A DNA stretch of 64,000 nt from positions 1 to 64,000 of the forward strand of contig JAFVGN010000044.1 in the NCBI GenBank assembly GCA_017474925.1. Direction: 5' to 3'. Below, in pieces: positions 41,926 through 51,259 of this stretch (positions within the stretch are counted from its first letter, which is position 1; each line of letters begins with the position of its first letter). Under the pieces are notes generated by a model. The model was not told where the DNA came from. It saw only the letters and a program-made list of their open reading frames with translations, and ran no database searches. Made by a program: the position numbers and the translations under genes. Source of the DNA: Prevotella sp. Lineage in GTDB: Bacteria > Bacteroidota > Bacteroidia > Bacteroidales > Bacteroidaceae.

Positions 41926-44387
41926 CCAATTTCTTCATCAGGGTACATCAGTTCTTCCGCAGTCACCGTGTTGTCTGTTGGTTGTCCATGCTGTTATTGT
42001 TCCTTTTTTTCGGCTGGCAAGCTTCGCGTATTCATCTCGAGGAAGACATTGACAAGTTGATGCCGTCTTCCAAAAACGAGGATGGAACGACAAAGCTCGC
42101 TTTTGCAGACCTGAAAATCAAAGACAAGGTATTCCTCTTGTTTGAGGGACAACAGGTTGACAGTATTGTTGCTGTCGCAGATGCTTTTATGGACTCCTTA
42201 CAGCAAGACTCTGCCCTGATTGAAGATGTGTTCTATCGGCTGGATGAAGACTTGATGCCTGCGGGCATTGATTTTCTGACGGAACATCTGCCTGCCTATA
42301 TTGATACGGCAGTATATGCCCGTTTTGACTCGTTATTGACTCGTGAGCATTTTGTCGTACAGATGCAACAAAACCGTGACGATCTGACAGGAGAGTTCGG
42401 AGAGATGTTTCCTGAACTTATTCAGATGGACCCCATGGGGATGCGTAATGTACTGTCAGAGCAGATGGCTCCTCTTCTGAGTGCAGGAAACTATCAGACA
42501 TTGGAAGGCCATTTCTTTGTACCTGACTCTACGGTATGTGTCACATTCCTGACACCTCGTTTCTCCTCTACCAACACGGGTCAGAGCTCGGCACTCTTCG
42601 TACGGCTTAACACACTCATCAGCCAGTTTGCTGATGCTCACCCTGATGTTGACATCAGTTATCACGGTACACCTGCCAGTGGATTCTATAATTCTACACA
42701 AATCAAACACGACCTGACTACGACGATTGCTGGCGCCCTTGTGCTGGTATTGTTGTTCCTGCTGATATGCTTCTCCGATTTTAAGCGTGGATTGTGGCAT
42801 GCAATACGAAGCTGTGACACGATACCTCTTCTATTGTTGCCAGTGGCTTTTGGTACGTTGTTCGGACTGACGCTGATGTACTGGCTGAAAGGAGAGTTCT
42901 CACTTTTGGCACTGGGCATCGGAGGAGTGGTGCTGGGTGTGGCAATGAGCTATGTGCTCCATGTACTGACCCATCATGTCTATGTCAGCGACGGGGAACA
43001 ACTGTTGCGCGACCAGGTGAAGCCTGTCTGGCTGGGTTGTCTGACAACGATAGGCTCATTTGCCGGACTATTGTTTATTAAAACCGATTTGTTACGCGAT
43101 TTCGGACTCTTTGCGGCCTTTGCCATTCTTGGCACTACGTTGTTCTCACTGACCTATCTGCCTCAGTTGCTGACTAAGAAGGAGGGACGCTTCCCTGCCT
43201 TCATAGATCGTATCAATGCCTGTTCCTTCGACCGTAGCCGACTGCTCATAGTCATCATATTGCTGGTGACAGCAGTCTGCGTTGGCGCTTATCTGAAGGA
43301 AGGGACACGCTTTGATGCCGACATGCACAATCTGGGCTATTTGGAGGAAATGACAGAACATTCTGAGCAATTGCTTCGCGATAAGACCTATACTGGTGAT
43401 AAGCAGAAGTATTTTGCCTCTAAAGGCAGTAGTATGGAAGAGTCATTGGAGCATTTCGCTATCCTTGACCGCAAACTTGACTCCTTGCAGCGTCTTGGGC
43501 TGGTGAAGAGCTATACCCATACTAACCAGATCTTTGTGCCACTCAGCGAACAGCAGCGGCGCATCGATGCGTGGAAAGACTATTGGACCGCAGAGCGTCT
43601 GGCTTTGGTAAAAAGACTGATAGCAGAGACGGCTCCCAAGGCAGGGTTGAACGCTGATGCCTTCGACACCTTCTTTGAAGCTGCCACAGCCGACTACGAT
43701 CCTGCTCCGCTCTACGAGGCAGGCATCATCCCTAACGGATACCAGTCGACGCTGATGGAGCAGTCGTACGACGGCAGCTACCTGTGTTTTACCTCTGTGC
43801 GCTGTCAGAACGACTCTGTGCGCAGTAGTGAGAGCGACTATATACGCATCTGCGATGCTGTGGCACAGGATCCTAATCTGCTGGTACTTGACACCTATTA
43901 TTACACGACAGATACCCTGTTGCAGATGAACAGCGACTTCAATGTGCTTCAGTGGCTCAGCATGGCATTTGTATTTATGGTGTTATTGTTATCGTTCCAC
44001 TTCAATATCAAGCACACTTTGTTGGGTTTCCTGCCCATCTTGCTTAGCTGGCTGATAGTCCTGGGGGCTATGGTGTTGTTCGATGTGCAGTTCAACCTCA
44101 TCAGCATTATCATCTCCACCTTTATCTTTGGTATAGGTGTTGACTATAGTATTTTTGTGATGAACGGCCTGACAGCTGGTGACAGCCGTAAGCTCAATTA
44201 TCATAAGACTGCCATTTTCTTCTCAGCCGTTACCCTCATTGTTACTGTTAGCAGCATGCTCTTGGCCAAGCATCCTGCTATCAAGTCAGTAGGATTCTCG
44301 ACCCTCGTGGGGCTGTTGGCGGCTGTGATCCTTTCCTATGTCCTGCAACCTGCCATCTTCCGGTGGCTTAATCGCAAGAAGTCATGA
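41922..44387 (+). CDS. MMPL/RND-family lipid exporter
   Basis: 821 residues with about 12 membrane helices in two six-helix halves and two large periplasmic loops. Helix-rich segments begin near 15 and 270; FGIGVDYSIFVMNGL is the conserved charged helix of the second half. Such exporters in aryl-polyene clusters move the lipid-linked product to the outer membrane. Start and stop overlap both neighbours by 4 bp. Confidence 0.88.
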   Translation: MTNFFIRVHQFFRSHRVVCWLSMLLLFLFFGWQASRIHLEEDIDKLMPSSKNEDGTTKLAFADLKIKDKVFLLFEGQQVDSIVAVADAFMDSLQQDSALIEDVFYRLDEDLMPAGIDFLTEHLPAYIDTAVYARFDSLLTREHFVVQMQQNRDDLTGEFGEMFPELIQMDPMGMRNVLSEQMAPLLSAGNYQTLEGHFFVPDSTVCVTFLTPRFSSTNTGQSSALFVRLNTLISQFADAHPDVDISYHGTPASGFYNSTQIKHDLTTTIAGALVLVLLFLLICFSDFKRGLWHAIRSCDTIPLLLLPVAFGTLFGLTLMYWLKGEFSLLALGIGGVVLGVAMSYVLHVLTHHVYVSDGEQLLRDQVKPVWLGCLTTIGSFAGLLFIKTDLLRDFGLFAAFAILGTTLFSLTYLPQLLTKKEGRFPAFIDRINACSFDRSRLLIVIILLVTAVCVGAYLKEGTRFDADMHNLGYLEEMTEHSEQLLRDKTYTGDKQKYFASKGSSMEESLEHFAILDRKLDSLQRLGLVKSYTHTNQIFVPLSEQQRRIDAWKDYWTAERLALVKRLIAETAPKAGLNADAFDTFFEAATADYDPAPLYEAGIIPNGYQSTLMEQSYDGSYLCFTSVRCQNDSVRSSESDYIRICDAVAQDPNLLVLDTYYYTTDTLLQMNSDFNVLQWLSMAFVFMVLLLSFHFNIKHTLLGFLPILLSWLIVLGAMVLFDVQFNLISIIISTFIFGIGVDYSIFVMNGLTAGDSRKLNYHKTAIFFSAVTLIVTVSSMLLAKHPAIKSVGFSTLVGLLAAVILSYVLQPAIFRWLNRKKS

Positions 44388-45685
44388 AGTACGATGTTGT
44401 TATCATAGGAAGTGGTTTCGGCGGGTTAGCTTGTGCTCATATGCTGGCAAAGGCTGGTCGTAGTGTGTTGGTGCTGGAATCTCATTGGCAGCCTGGAGGT
44501 TGCATGCAGAGTTATCGGCGTAAGGAGCATGTCTTCGACACAGGTTTACATTATGTTGGTGGATTGGATGACGGCCAACAGCTTCACGATATTTTCCAGC
44601 GGTTGGGGTTGCTTGCCCTGCCTTGGCACCGTCTTGATGCTGGAGGCTTTGATCTTATTACCATTCAGGGCCATACTTACCGCTTTGCAGAAGGTTTTGA
44701 TTGCTTCGTTGAGGAATTGGCCAAGGATTTCCCTCATGAGCGTGATGCCTTGAGACATTATGCCGATATGCTTCAGGGACCTGACCCAGATCCTTCAGTT
44801 TGTGCTTGGCAGTGGTTGAACGAGACCTTTAGTGACCCCCTGCTTGTCGACGTATTGTCTGGTTCCTGTATTAAGACGGAGTTGCGCCGCGAGTCAATGC
44901 CTTTGTTGGCTTTTGCCCATAGCCAGAAGAGCTATATCCAGAGCAGCTGGCGCTTGCAGGGAGACAGCAGCCTGATAGTCCGTTCGCTGACTGACGATAT
45001 AGTGCGTATGGGTGGCATGGTATTATGCCGTGCCGAGGTTCAACAGCTGACAGAACATGATGGACGTATTGTCGCAGCCCGTTGCAGTAATGGCGAAACG
45101 TATGAAGCAGACTGCTTTGTCAGCGACATCCATCCTGCTCAGGCGTTGGCACTTGTCCAGAACGACCGCATCCAGAAGGGAATCTATCGCCGCCGCTTGG
45201 CCATGCTGGAGAATACGGCTGGCATCTATACCTATTCGCTGGTGTTAAAGCCCCGGACTTTGCGATATTTCAACCACAACAAGTTTGTCTACCGCACCGG
45301 TGACGTCTGGAACCCGGCTACCGAACGAGTCATGCTGAGCTGCCGTGTGCCGGAGGACGGTTCGGAATATGCCACTCTTCTGGATTTGCTCACCCCCAAC
45401 GAGACAGATCCCATGCCACTGGCAGAGACCGTCATCCCGGGATTGAGCGACATGGTCAGCGAACAATACATCAGTACGCCCCACACGTGGCAGCGCTTCA
45501 CCCATACCCCTGACGGGTCTGCCTATGGTATCCGTAAGGATTGCCGTCAGCCCCTCATGACTATGCTGTCGCCACGGACACCCATTCCCAATCTGCTGTT
45601 GACGGGACAGAACGTCATGCTGCATGGGCTGGAAGGTGTGGCTATGACAGCAGTCCAGACTACCGAGATTATATTGAATAGTTAA
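44384..45685 (+). CDS. FAD-dependent oxidoreductase (phytoene-desaturase/RetSat-like)
   Basis: 433 residues. The FAD-binding motif GSGFGGLACAHMLAKAG and ESHWQPGGCMQSY lie at the N-terminus, and a C-terminal PNLLLTGQNVMLHGLEGVAM loop closes the cofactor site. Family members desaturate, saturate or isomerise polyene chains. In this cluster it could act on the KS-ACP product. Aryl-polyene clusters I recall do not always have it, so it may define the product type. Confidence 0.85.
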   Translation: MKYDVVIIGSGFGGLACAHMLAKAGRSVLVLESHWQPGGCMQSYRRKEHVFDTGLHYVGGLDDGQQLHDIFQRLGLLALPWHRLDAGGFDLITIQGHTYRFAEGFDCFVEELAKDFPHERDALRHYADMLQGPDPDPSVCAWQWLNETFSDPLLVDVLSGSCIKTELRRESMPLLAFAHSQKSYIQSSWRLQGDSSLIVRSLTDDIVRMGGMVLCRAEVQQLTEHDGRIVAARCSNGETYEADCFVSDIHPAQALALVQNDRIQKGIYRRRLAMLENTAGIYTYSLVLKPRTLRYFNHNKFVYRTGDVWNPATERVMLSCRVPEDGSEYATLLDLLTPNETDPMPLAETVIPGLSDMVSEQYISTPHTWQRFTHTPDGSAYGIRKDCRQPLMTMLSPRTPIPNLLLTGQNVMLHGLEGVAMTAVQTTEIILNS

Positions 45686-45719
45686 GAATAAACATTGTAA
45701 AAAGATAATAAGTGAAAAT

Positions 45720-46439
45720 ATGAAATACGCGTTAGTAACAGGAGGCAGCCGAGGTATCGGACGTGCCATTTGCATCCGATTAGCCCACGAAGGCTATCAC
45801 GTCATAGTTAACTATGCCAGTAATGAGGCCGAAGCCAGGAAAACCCTCGAACTGATGGGCGGCCAAGGCGAACTGATGCCTTTTGACGTAGCTGATGGCC
45901 AGCAAACCCGCCAGGCTTTGGAACAATGGCAGCGCAGCCACGATGGCGAGTATATCGAGGTCATTGTGAACAATGCAGGAATACGTCGCGACAATGTCAT
46001 GGCCTTGATGCCTGAAGCCGACTGGCATCGTGTGCTGGACATCACCTTGTCAGGCTTCTTCAATGTGACACAGCCCCTACTGCCTGCCATGCAGCTTCAT
46101 AAGTTTGGACGTATTGTCAATATGGCTAGTGTCAGCGGACTGAAGGGACTGCCTGGCCAGACCAACTATTCTGCCGCTAAGGGAGGCATTATTGCTGCCA
46201 CCAAGGCCTTGGCTCAGGAAGTGGCCCGTCGTAATATTACCGTCAATGCTGTCGCCCCTGGCTTCATCAAGACGGATATGACCGAGGGACTCGACGAGGC
46301 AGCCCTGAAGAAAACCATTCCTGCCAACCGTTTCGGCACTCCCGAAGAGGTGGCCGACTTGGTGGCTTTTCTTGTTTCTCCTCATGCAGGATATATTACC
46401 GGTAATGTAGTATCAATCAATGGAGGACTTTATACATGA
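45720..46439 (+). CDS. 3-oxoacyl-ACP reductase (FabG-like SDR)
   Basis: 239 residues, short-chain dehydrogenase. The cofactor motif is TGGSRGIG (7-14), NNAG lies at 84-87, and the catalytic S137, Y150, K154 are present (NMASVSGLKG, NYSAAK). It ends VVSINGGLYT as in FabG. It supplies the beta-keto reduction step between KS and dehydratase. The next start overlaps its stop by 4 bp. Confidence 0.9.
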   Translation: MKYALVTGGSRGIGRAICIRLAHEGYHVIVNYASNEAEARKTLELMGGQGELMPFDVADGQQTRQALEQWQRSHDGEYIEVIVNNAGIRRDNVMALMPEADWHRVLDITLSGFFNVTQPLLPAMQLHKFGRIVNMASVSGLKGLPGQTNYSAAKGGIIAATKALAQEVARRNITVNAVAPGFIKTDMTEGLDEAALKKTIPANRFGTPEEVADLVAFLVSPHAGYITGNVVSINGGLYT

Positions 46440-46927
46440 AGAAAATCTTATTATTCCTGTTTTGCCTGTTTTCCGTTGCTGTCAGTGCTCAGACAGTAAC
46501 CAAGACCAGCCACAAGAAAGCTGTAAAGACCGATGTCGTGACTACTGGAACGATGACTGTCCGCAAGCCAGACTATATCTGTATCTCGACTGACAACGAC
46601 AAGGACCAGCTCATCATGGACGGGACTCAGTTTACGATGACCATGGGTGGCAAGAAACATACTACTGACAGTCGGAAGAATGCCCAGTTTGCCACCTTCC
46701 AGTCTGTATTGACAGCTGTCATCAATGGCCAGCCTATCCCGACAGGAGACGACTTGGCCGTAACGACACAAGGTGGGCGTAAGACCATCACCATCACGCC
46801 TGATGGCAAGAAGCGCCGCCAGCTGTTCACTTCGTTCGTGCTTGTCATTGATGCCAAGACCTCAGCGTTCAAGGTGCTCCGTATGAATGGGCGGAACGAA
46901 GATTATACAGAATACGTGTTTAAGTGA
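46436..46927 (+). CDS. LolA-like periplasmic carrier protein
   Basis: 163 residues with a signal peptide (LLFLFCLFSVAVSAQ). The mature part is an open beta-barrel-like pattern (GTMTVRKPDYICISTDN, QLIMDGTQFTMTMGGKKH) as in LolA. Aryl-polyene clusters commonly encode a LolA-like protein thought to shuttle the lipid across the periplasm, which fits its place between the exporter and the outer membrane protein. Confidence 0.8.
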   Translation: MKKILLFLFCLFSVAVSAQTVTKTSHKKAVKTDVVTTGTMTVRKPDYICISTDNDKDQLIMDGTQFTMTMGGKKHTTDSRKNAQFATFQSVLTAVINGQPIPTGDDLAVTTQGGRKTITITPDGKKRRQLFTSFVLVIDAKTSAFKVLRMNGRNEDYTEYVFK

Positions 46928-46950
46928 AAAAAGGAGTATTTACTGTCCCC

Positions 46951-49512
46951 ATGAGGTATATCTTTCATATCATATTCATCTTTTTCGCCTCTCTCCTCAC
47001 AGCCAGCGCCCAGGAGATACGCGGCACTATTACGGATGCCGATACGGGTGACACCCTTGCCTTTGCCAGCGTACAGTACAAGGGCCACAACATTGCTGCT
47101 GTGTCTGATATCAATGGCCAGTATGTTATCCAGCGCCATGAGGGTTGGAACATTACTTTCAGCGCCGTGGGATACAAGTCGCGCATCGTTCAGGTAGGTC
47201 CTAAGACCAAGGCCCGTCTGAACATCAAGCTGAAGCCAGACCATCAACAGCTGGCCGAGGTTACCGTAAAGGCTAAGCGAGGCCACTATAGCCGCAAGAA
47301 CAATCCTGCCGTGGAGCTGATGAAGCGGGTTGTGGCAGCCAAGAAGGAGACAGACTTGGGGCTTAACGACTATTATCAGTACAACAAGTACGAGAAGATA
47401 ACCCTTTCGCTGAATGACCTGAAACCGGAGCAACTGGAGACGGGAACATTCAAGAAGCATCCTTGGCTCCTCGAACAGATCGAGGTCAGTAACGTAACAA
47501 ACAAGATGATCCTGCCAGTCAGTGTCGATGAGACCGTGTCGCAGAAAATCTATCGCCGCGACCCCCATTCCGAGAAGACCATCATCACCGGCCAGACCTC
47601 GAAGGGTGTCAACGACCTGTTCCAGACCGGCGACATTGTCAATACAGTCCTGAAGGACGTCTTCACCAACATCGATCTCTATCAGGATCACATCCGCCTG
47701 TTGCAGTATCCCTTTATCTCGCCCCTCTCCAAGGAAGGCATCGGCTTCTACCGCTATTATATTGAGGACACGCTGACCGTGGAGCGCGACTCCTGCTACC
47801 ATCTGCACTTCCTGCCCAACAACCAGAACGACATGGGATTCCGCGGCGACTTGTACATCCTCAAGGACTCCACGCTGCACATCCGCCGCTGCGAGATGAC
47901 CATCCCCAAGCAGAGCAACGTCAATTTCGTCAAGAACGTCCACATCCTGCAGGACTACGAGAAACTGCCCAACGGCCAGTGGGTGCTCACCGTCGACGAT
48001 ATGGCTACCGAGTTGGAGCTGGCCAGCTTCCTGCGCTCCGTCATCGTCACCCGCACAACCCGCTTCAGCGACTATGCCTTCACCCCCATACCCAAGAAAC
48101 TGTTCCGCGGCATGACCAAGGAGGTGACCGAGGCCGACGCCCAGATGCGCGACGAGTCGTTCTGGAAGCAATACCGCCAGGTGGAGCTGACCAAGAGCGA
48201 GAGCTCCATGGACAAGTTCATCCACCGCGTCGAGAACGTCAAGGGTATGAAGTATGTCCTCTTCGCACTCAAGGCACTCTTCGAGAACTCCATCGAGACC
48301 GGCAACCCCAACTATGTTGACATCAGTCCCGTCAACACCATCCTCAGCAGCAACTATGTTGACGGCTTGCGTTCGCGTCTCTCTGCCAAGACCACCGCCA
48401 ACCTCTCCAAGCACTTCTTCCTCTCAGCCTATATAGGCCATGGATGGGGCAGCCACGAGAACTACTACAATGCAGAGGTCACCTATTCCATCAACCCCAA
48501 GAAGTACCTGCCCCATGAGTTCCCACGCCGCACACTCACCGTCCAGTCCAACCGTGACGTCTGCCTGCCCAGCGACCGTTTCCTCGATACCGACAAGGAT
48601 AACTTCATGGTAGCCCTCAAGTGGGCAGAGACCAACAAGATGATGCTCTACAACCGTCAGCAGGTCACCTTCGACTACGAGACTAATTGGGGACTGAAGG
48701 CCACGCTCAACGCCAAGGTCGAGGAAGACGAAGCCTGCGGCCAACTCTCGTTCCGCACGCTCGACACGGCGCCCCGCACGGACTTCAACCGCCACGGCAA
48801 CGACGAATACCTGCGCACCACCGAAGTCACCGCCCGCCTGCGCTATGCTCCCGGTGAGACCTATATCAACAACAAGCTGCGTCGCCGCGTCATCAACCTC
48901 GACGCTCCCGTCATCACCGTTTCCCACACCATGGGCTTCAACGGCGTGTTTGGCGGCGACTACAACTACAACTACACCGAGCTGAGCATCTACAAGCGCT
49001 TCTGGCTCAGCAGCTGGGGCAAGCTCGACATCAGCCTCAAGGGCGGTGTCCAGTGGGACCAGGTTCCCTATCCGCTGCTCATCCAGCCCGCCGCCAACCT
49101 GTCGTACGTCATCCAGCCCGAGACCTTCAGCCTTATCAACAACATGGAGTTCCTGAACGACCGTTTCGCCTCTGCCATGGTCAAGTGGGACCTCAACGGC
49201 CGACTGTTCAACCGCATACCGCTGCTCAAGAAGCTCCACTGGCGCGAGATCATCGGTTTCCGCATGCTCTGGGGCGAGCTCAGCGACAAGAACAATCCCT
49301 TCTTGGAGCAGAACTACGGCAGCCACCGACTCATGTACTTCCCCGAGGGAGCCCACGTCATGGACCCCAACCGTCCGTACGCCGAGTTGATGTTAGGCGT
49401 CCACAACATCTTCAAGTTCTTCCACGTCGAGTACGTGCGGCGACTTAGCTACAACGACCTTGACACCAGTCCCAAGTGGGGCATGCGCTTCCTTATCGCC
49501 TTCTCGTTCTAA
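46951..49512 (+). CDS. DUF5686 outer membrane protein with carboxypeptidase-regulatory-like domain
   Basis: About 854 residues from MRYIFHIIFIFFASLL (signal peptide ending ASAQ). The start at 46951 is preferred because AAGGAG (46930s) and a clean signal follow only there; GTG 46924 is upstream. Residues about 20-105 are a CarboxypepD-regulatory-like beta domain (GTITDADTGDTLAFASVQYK). The rest is DUF5686, ending in barrel-like strands and a terminal phenylalanine (LIAFSF), as for outer membrane proteins. Confidence 0.88.
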   Translation: MRYIFHIIFIFFASLLTASAQEIRGTITDADTGDTLAFASVQYKGHNIAAVSDINGQYVIQRHEGWNITFSAVGYKSRIVQVGPKTKARLNIKLKPDHQQLAEVTVKAKRGHYSRKNNPAVELMKRVVAAKKETDLGLNDYYQYNKYEKITLSLNDLKPEQLETGTFKKHPWLLEQIEVSNVTNKMILPVSVDETVSQKIYRRDPHSEKTIITGQTSKGVNDLFQTGDIVNTVLKDVFTNIDLYQDHIRLLQYPFISPLSKEGIGFYRYYIEDTLTVERDSCYHLHFLPNNQNDMGFRGDLYILKDSTLHIRRCEMTIPKQSNVNFVKNVHILQDYEKLPNGQWVLTVDDMATELELASFLRSVIVTRTTRFSDYAFTPIPKKLFRGMTKEVTEADAQMRDESFWKQYRQVELTKSESSMDKFIHRVENVKGMKYVLFALKALFENSIETGNPNYVDISPVNTILSSNYVDGLRSRLSAKTTANLSKHFFLSAYIGHGWGSHENYYNAEVTYSINPKKYLPHEFPRRTLTVQSNRDVCLPSDRFLDTDKDNFMVALKWAETNKMMLYNRQQVTFDYETNWGLKATLNAKVEEDEACGQLSFRTLDTAPRTDFNRHGNDEYLRTTEVTARLRYAPGETYINNKLRRRVINLDAPVITVSHTMGFNGVFGGDYNYNYTELSIYKRFWLSSWGKLDISLKGGVQWDQVPYPLLIQPAANLSYVIQPETFSLINNMEFLNDRFASAMVKWDLNGRLFNRIPLLKKLHWREIIGFRMLWGELSDKNNPFLEQNYGSHRLMYFPEGAHVMDPNRPYAELMLGVHNIFKFFHVEYVRRLSYNDLDTSPKWGMRFLIAFSF

Positions 49513-49516
49513 GCCG

Positions 49517-51259
49517 ATGTACAAGACCCTGGCACGACATATCAGCCAATACCGCACCGCCTCCGTGCTAACCCCGGTCTTTACCGCTCTCGAGGTGGTG
49601 GTCGACGTGCTGATACCCTATGTCACGGCCTTCCTCATCGACCGCGGCATCAATGCCGGCGACATGCAGCAGATCTATTTCTATGGCGCACTCATGATAG
49701 CGCTGGCCTTCCTCAGCCTGGGCTTCGGCATCCTCTCCGGCCGTTGTTCCGCCTACGCCTCGACGGGCTTTGCCGCCAACCTGCGCGCCGCCATGTACCG
49801 CAACGTCCAGCGTTTTGCCTTCTCCGACATCGACAAGTACTCCACCTCCGGACTCATCACCCGCATGACGACGGACGTCAACTCCTTGCAGAATGCCTAC
49901 CAGCAGATCTTGCGCATCACCGTCAGGGCACCCTTCCGGCTGGTACTCAGCATCCTCATGTGCCTGGTCATCGACGCCCGCCTGTCGCTCATCTTCGTGG
50001 TAGCCTTGCTGATACTCAGCGTGACGCTCTATCAGGTTATTTCCCGCGTGGCGCGCCTGTTCCAAAAGGTCTATGCCAAATACGATGAGCTGAACCAGAG
50101 CGTCCAGGAGAATATCGCCGCCATCCGTGTGGTCAAAGCCTTCGTCCGTGAAGATTACGAGAATCAGAAGTTTGCCCGCGCCTCTGAGGGACTCTACAAG
50201 CTCTATGTCAAGGCCGAGAGTCTCATGGCCCTCAACCATCCCGTCATGAACCTGGTGGTCTACGGCTGTATCATAGCCCTGTCGTGGCTGGGTGCCCACT
50301 ACATTGTGGAGGGTAGTCTGACCACGGGCGAGCTGACGTCGCTGTTCACCTATGTCATGTCCATCCTGATGTCGCTGATGATGCTGAGCATGATCTTCGT
50401 CATGCTGACCCAAAGCGCTGCTTCGGCACGCCGCGTGGCTGAGGTTATCGACGAGCAGGCCGATATCGTCAATCCTGAGCATCCCGTCACTCATGTCGCT
50501 GACGGTAGCCTGGAGTTCCGCGCCGTTCGCTTCGACTATTCCAAGGAAGAGAAGCATCGCCGCTCCGCGCTCTACAACATCAGCTTTAGTGTTCGCAGCG
50601 GCGAGACCATAGGTGTCATCGGCGGAACGGGTTCAGGCAAGTCTACGCTGGCCAGTCTCATCAGCCGTCTTTACGACCCCACTAAGGGCGAAGTGCTGGT
50701 GGGTGGTCTCAACGTGAAGGACTACGACCTGACGACGCTTCGCTCTGCTGTTAGCGTCGTACTACAGCAGAACATCCTGTTCAGCGGAACCATCCTTGAC
50801 AACCTGCGCTGGGGAAACCCTGATGCTACGCTGGAGCAGTGCCAACAGGCCTGCCGCATAGCCTGTGCTGACGAGTTTATCGACCAGATGCCCGACGGCT
50901 ACAACACCCATATCGAGCAAGGCGGCACCAATGTCTCTGGGGGGCAGAAGCAACGCCTCTGCATAGCCCGTGCCTTGCTGAAGAATCCGCGCATCCTGGT
51001 GCTCGACGACTCTACTTCCGCCTGTGATACCGCCACTGACGGCAGGATACGTCAGGCGCTGCATACTCAACTGCCCAACATGACTAAGCTCATCATCGCC
51101 CAGCGCATACTCAGCGTCAGGGACTGCGACCGCATTCTGGTGCTCGACAATGGCGTGGTGACAGGCTTCGACACTCATGAGCAGTTGCTGAAGAACAATT
51201 CACTTTATCAGGAGATTTATGCAATTCAGAACGAGGACATCGGCGATTTCGATGCCTAA
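49517..51259 (+). CDS. ABC exporter half-transporter with degenerate catalytic site
   Basis: About 580 residues from MYKTLARHISQYRTAS: six membrane helices then an NBD. Walker A GGTGSGKST (369-377) and signature NVSGGQKQRL are intact. Walker B reads LVLDDSTSACD, with D498 where the catalytic glutamate belongs. Heterodimeric exporters such as TM287/288 carry exactly this kind of degenerate site in one subunit, so it should pair with the next protein. It lies 4 bp after DUF5686. Confidence 0.9.
   Translation: MYKTLARHISQYRTASVLTPVFTALEVVVDVLIPYVTAFLIDRGINAGDMQQIYFYGALMIALAFLSLGFGILSGRCSAYASTGFAANLRAAMYRNVQRFAFSDIDKYSTSGLITRMTTDVNSLQNAYQQILRITVRAPFRLVLSILMCLVIDARLSLIFVVALLILSVTLYQVISRVARLFQKVYAKYDELNQSVQENIAAIRVVKAFVREDYENQKFARASEGLYKLYVKAESLMALNHPVMNLVVYGCIIALSWLGAHYIVEGSLTTGELTSLFTYVMSILMSLMMLSMIFVMLTQSAASARRVAEVIDEQADIVNPEHPVTHVADGSLEFRAVRFDYSKEEKHRRSALYNISFSVRSGETIGVIGGTGSGKSTLASLISRLYDPTKGEVLVGGLNVKDYDLTTLRSAVSVVLQQNILFSGTILDNLRWGNPDATLEQCQQACRIACADEFIDQMPDGYNTHIEQGGTNVSGGQKQRLCIARALLKNPRILVLDDSTSACDTATDGRIRQALHTQLPNMTKLIIAQRILSVRDCDRILVLDNGVVTGFDTHEQLLKNNSLYQEIYAIQNEDIGDFDA

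Noticed and set aside
46903..48414. 503-codon open frame on the minus strand
   Set aside because: It is fully antisense to the LolA-like and DUF5686 genes, rich in Leu/Val/Asp/Gly as expected from the complement of GC-rich codons, and has no domain.
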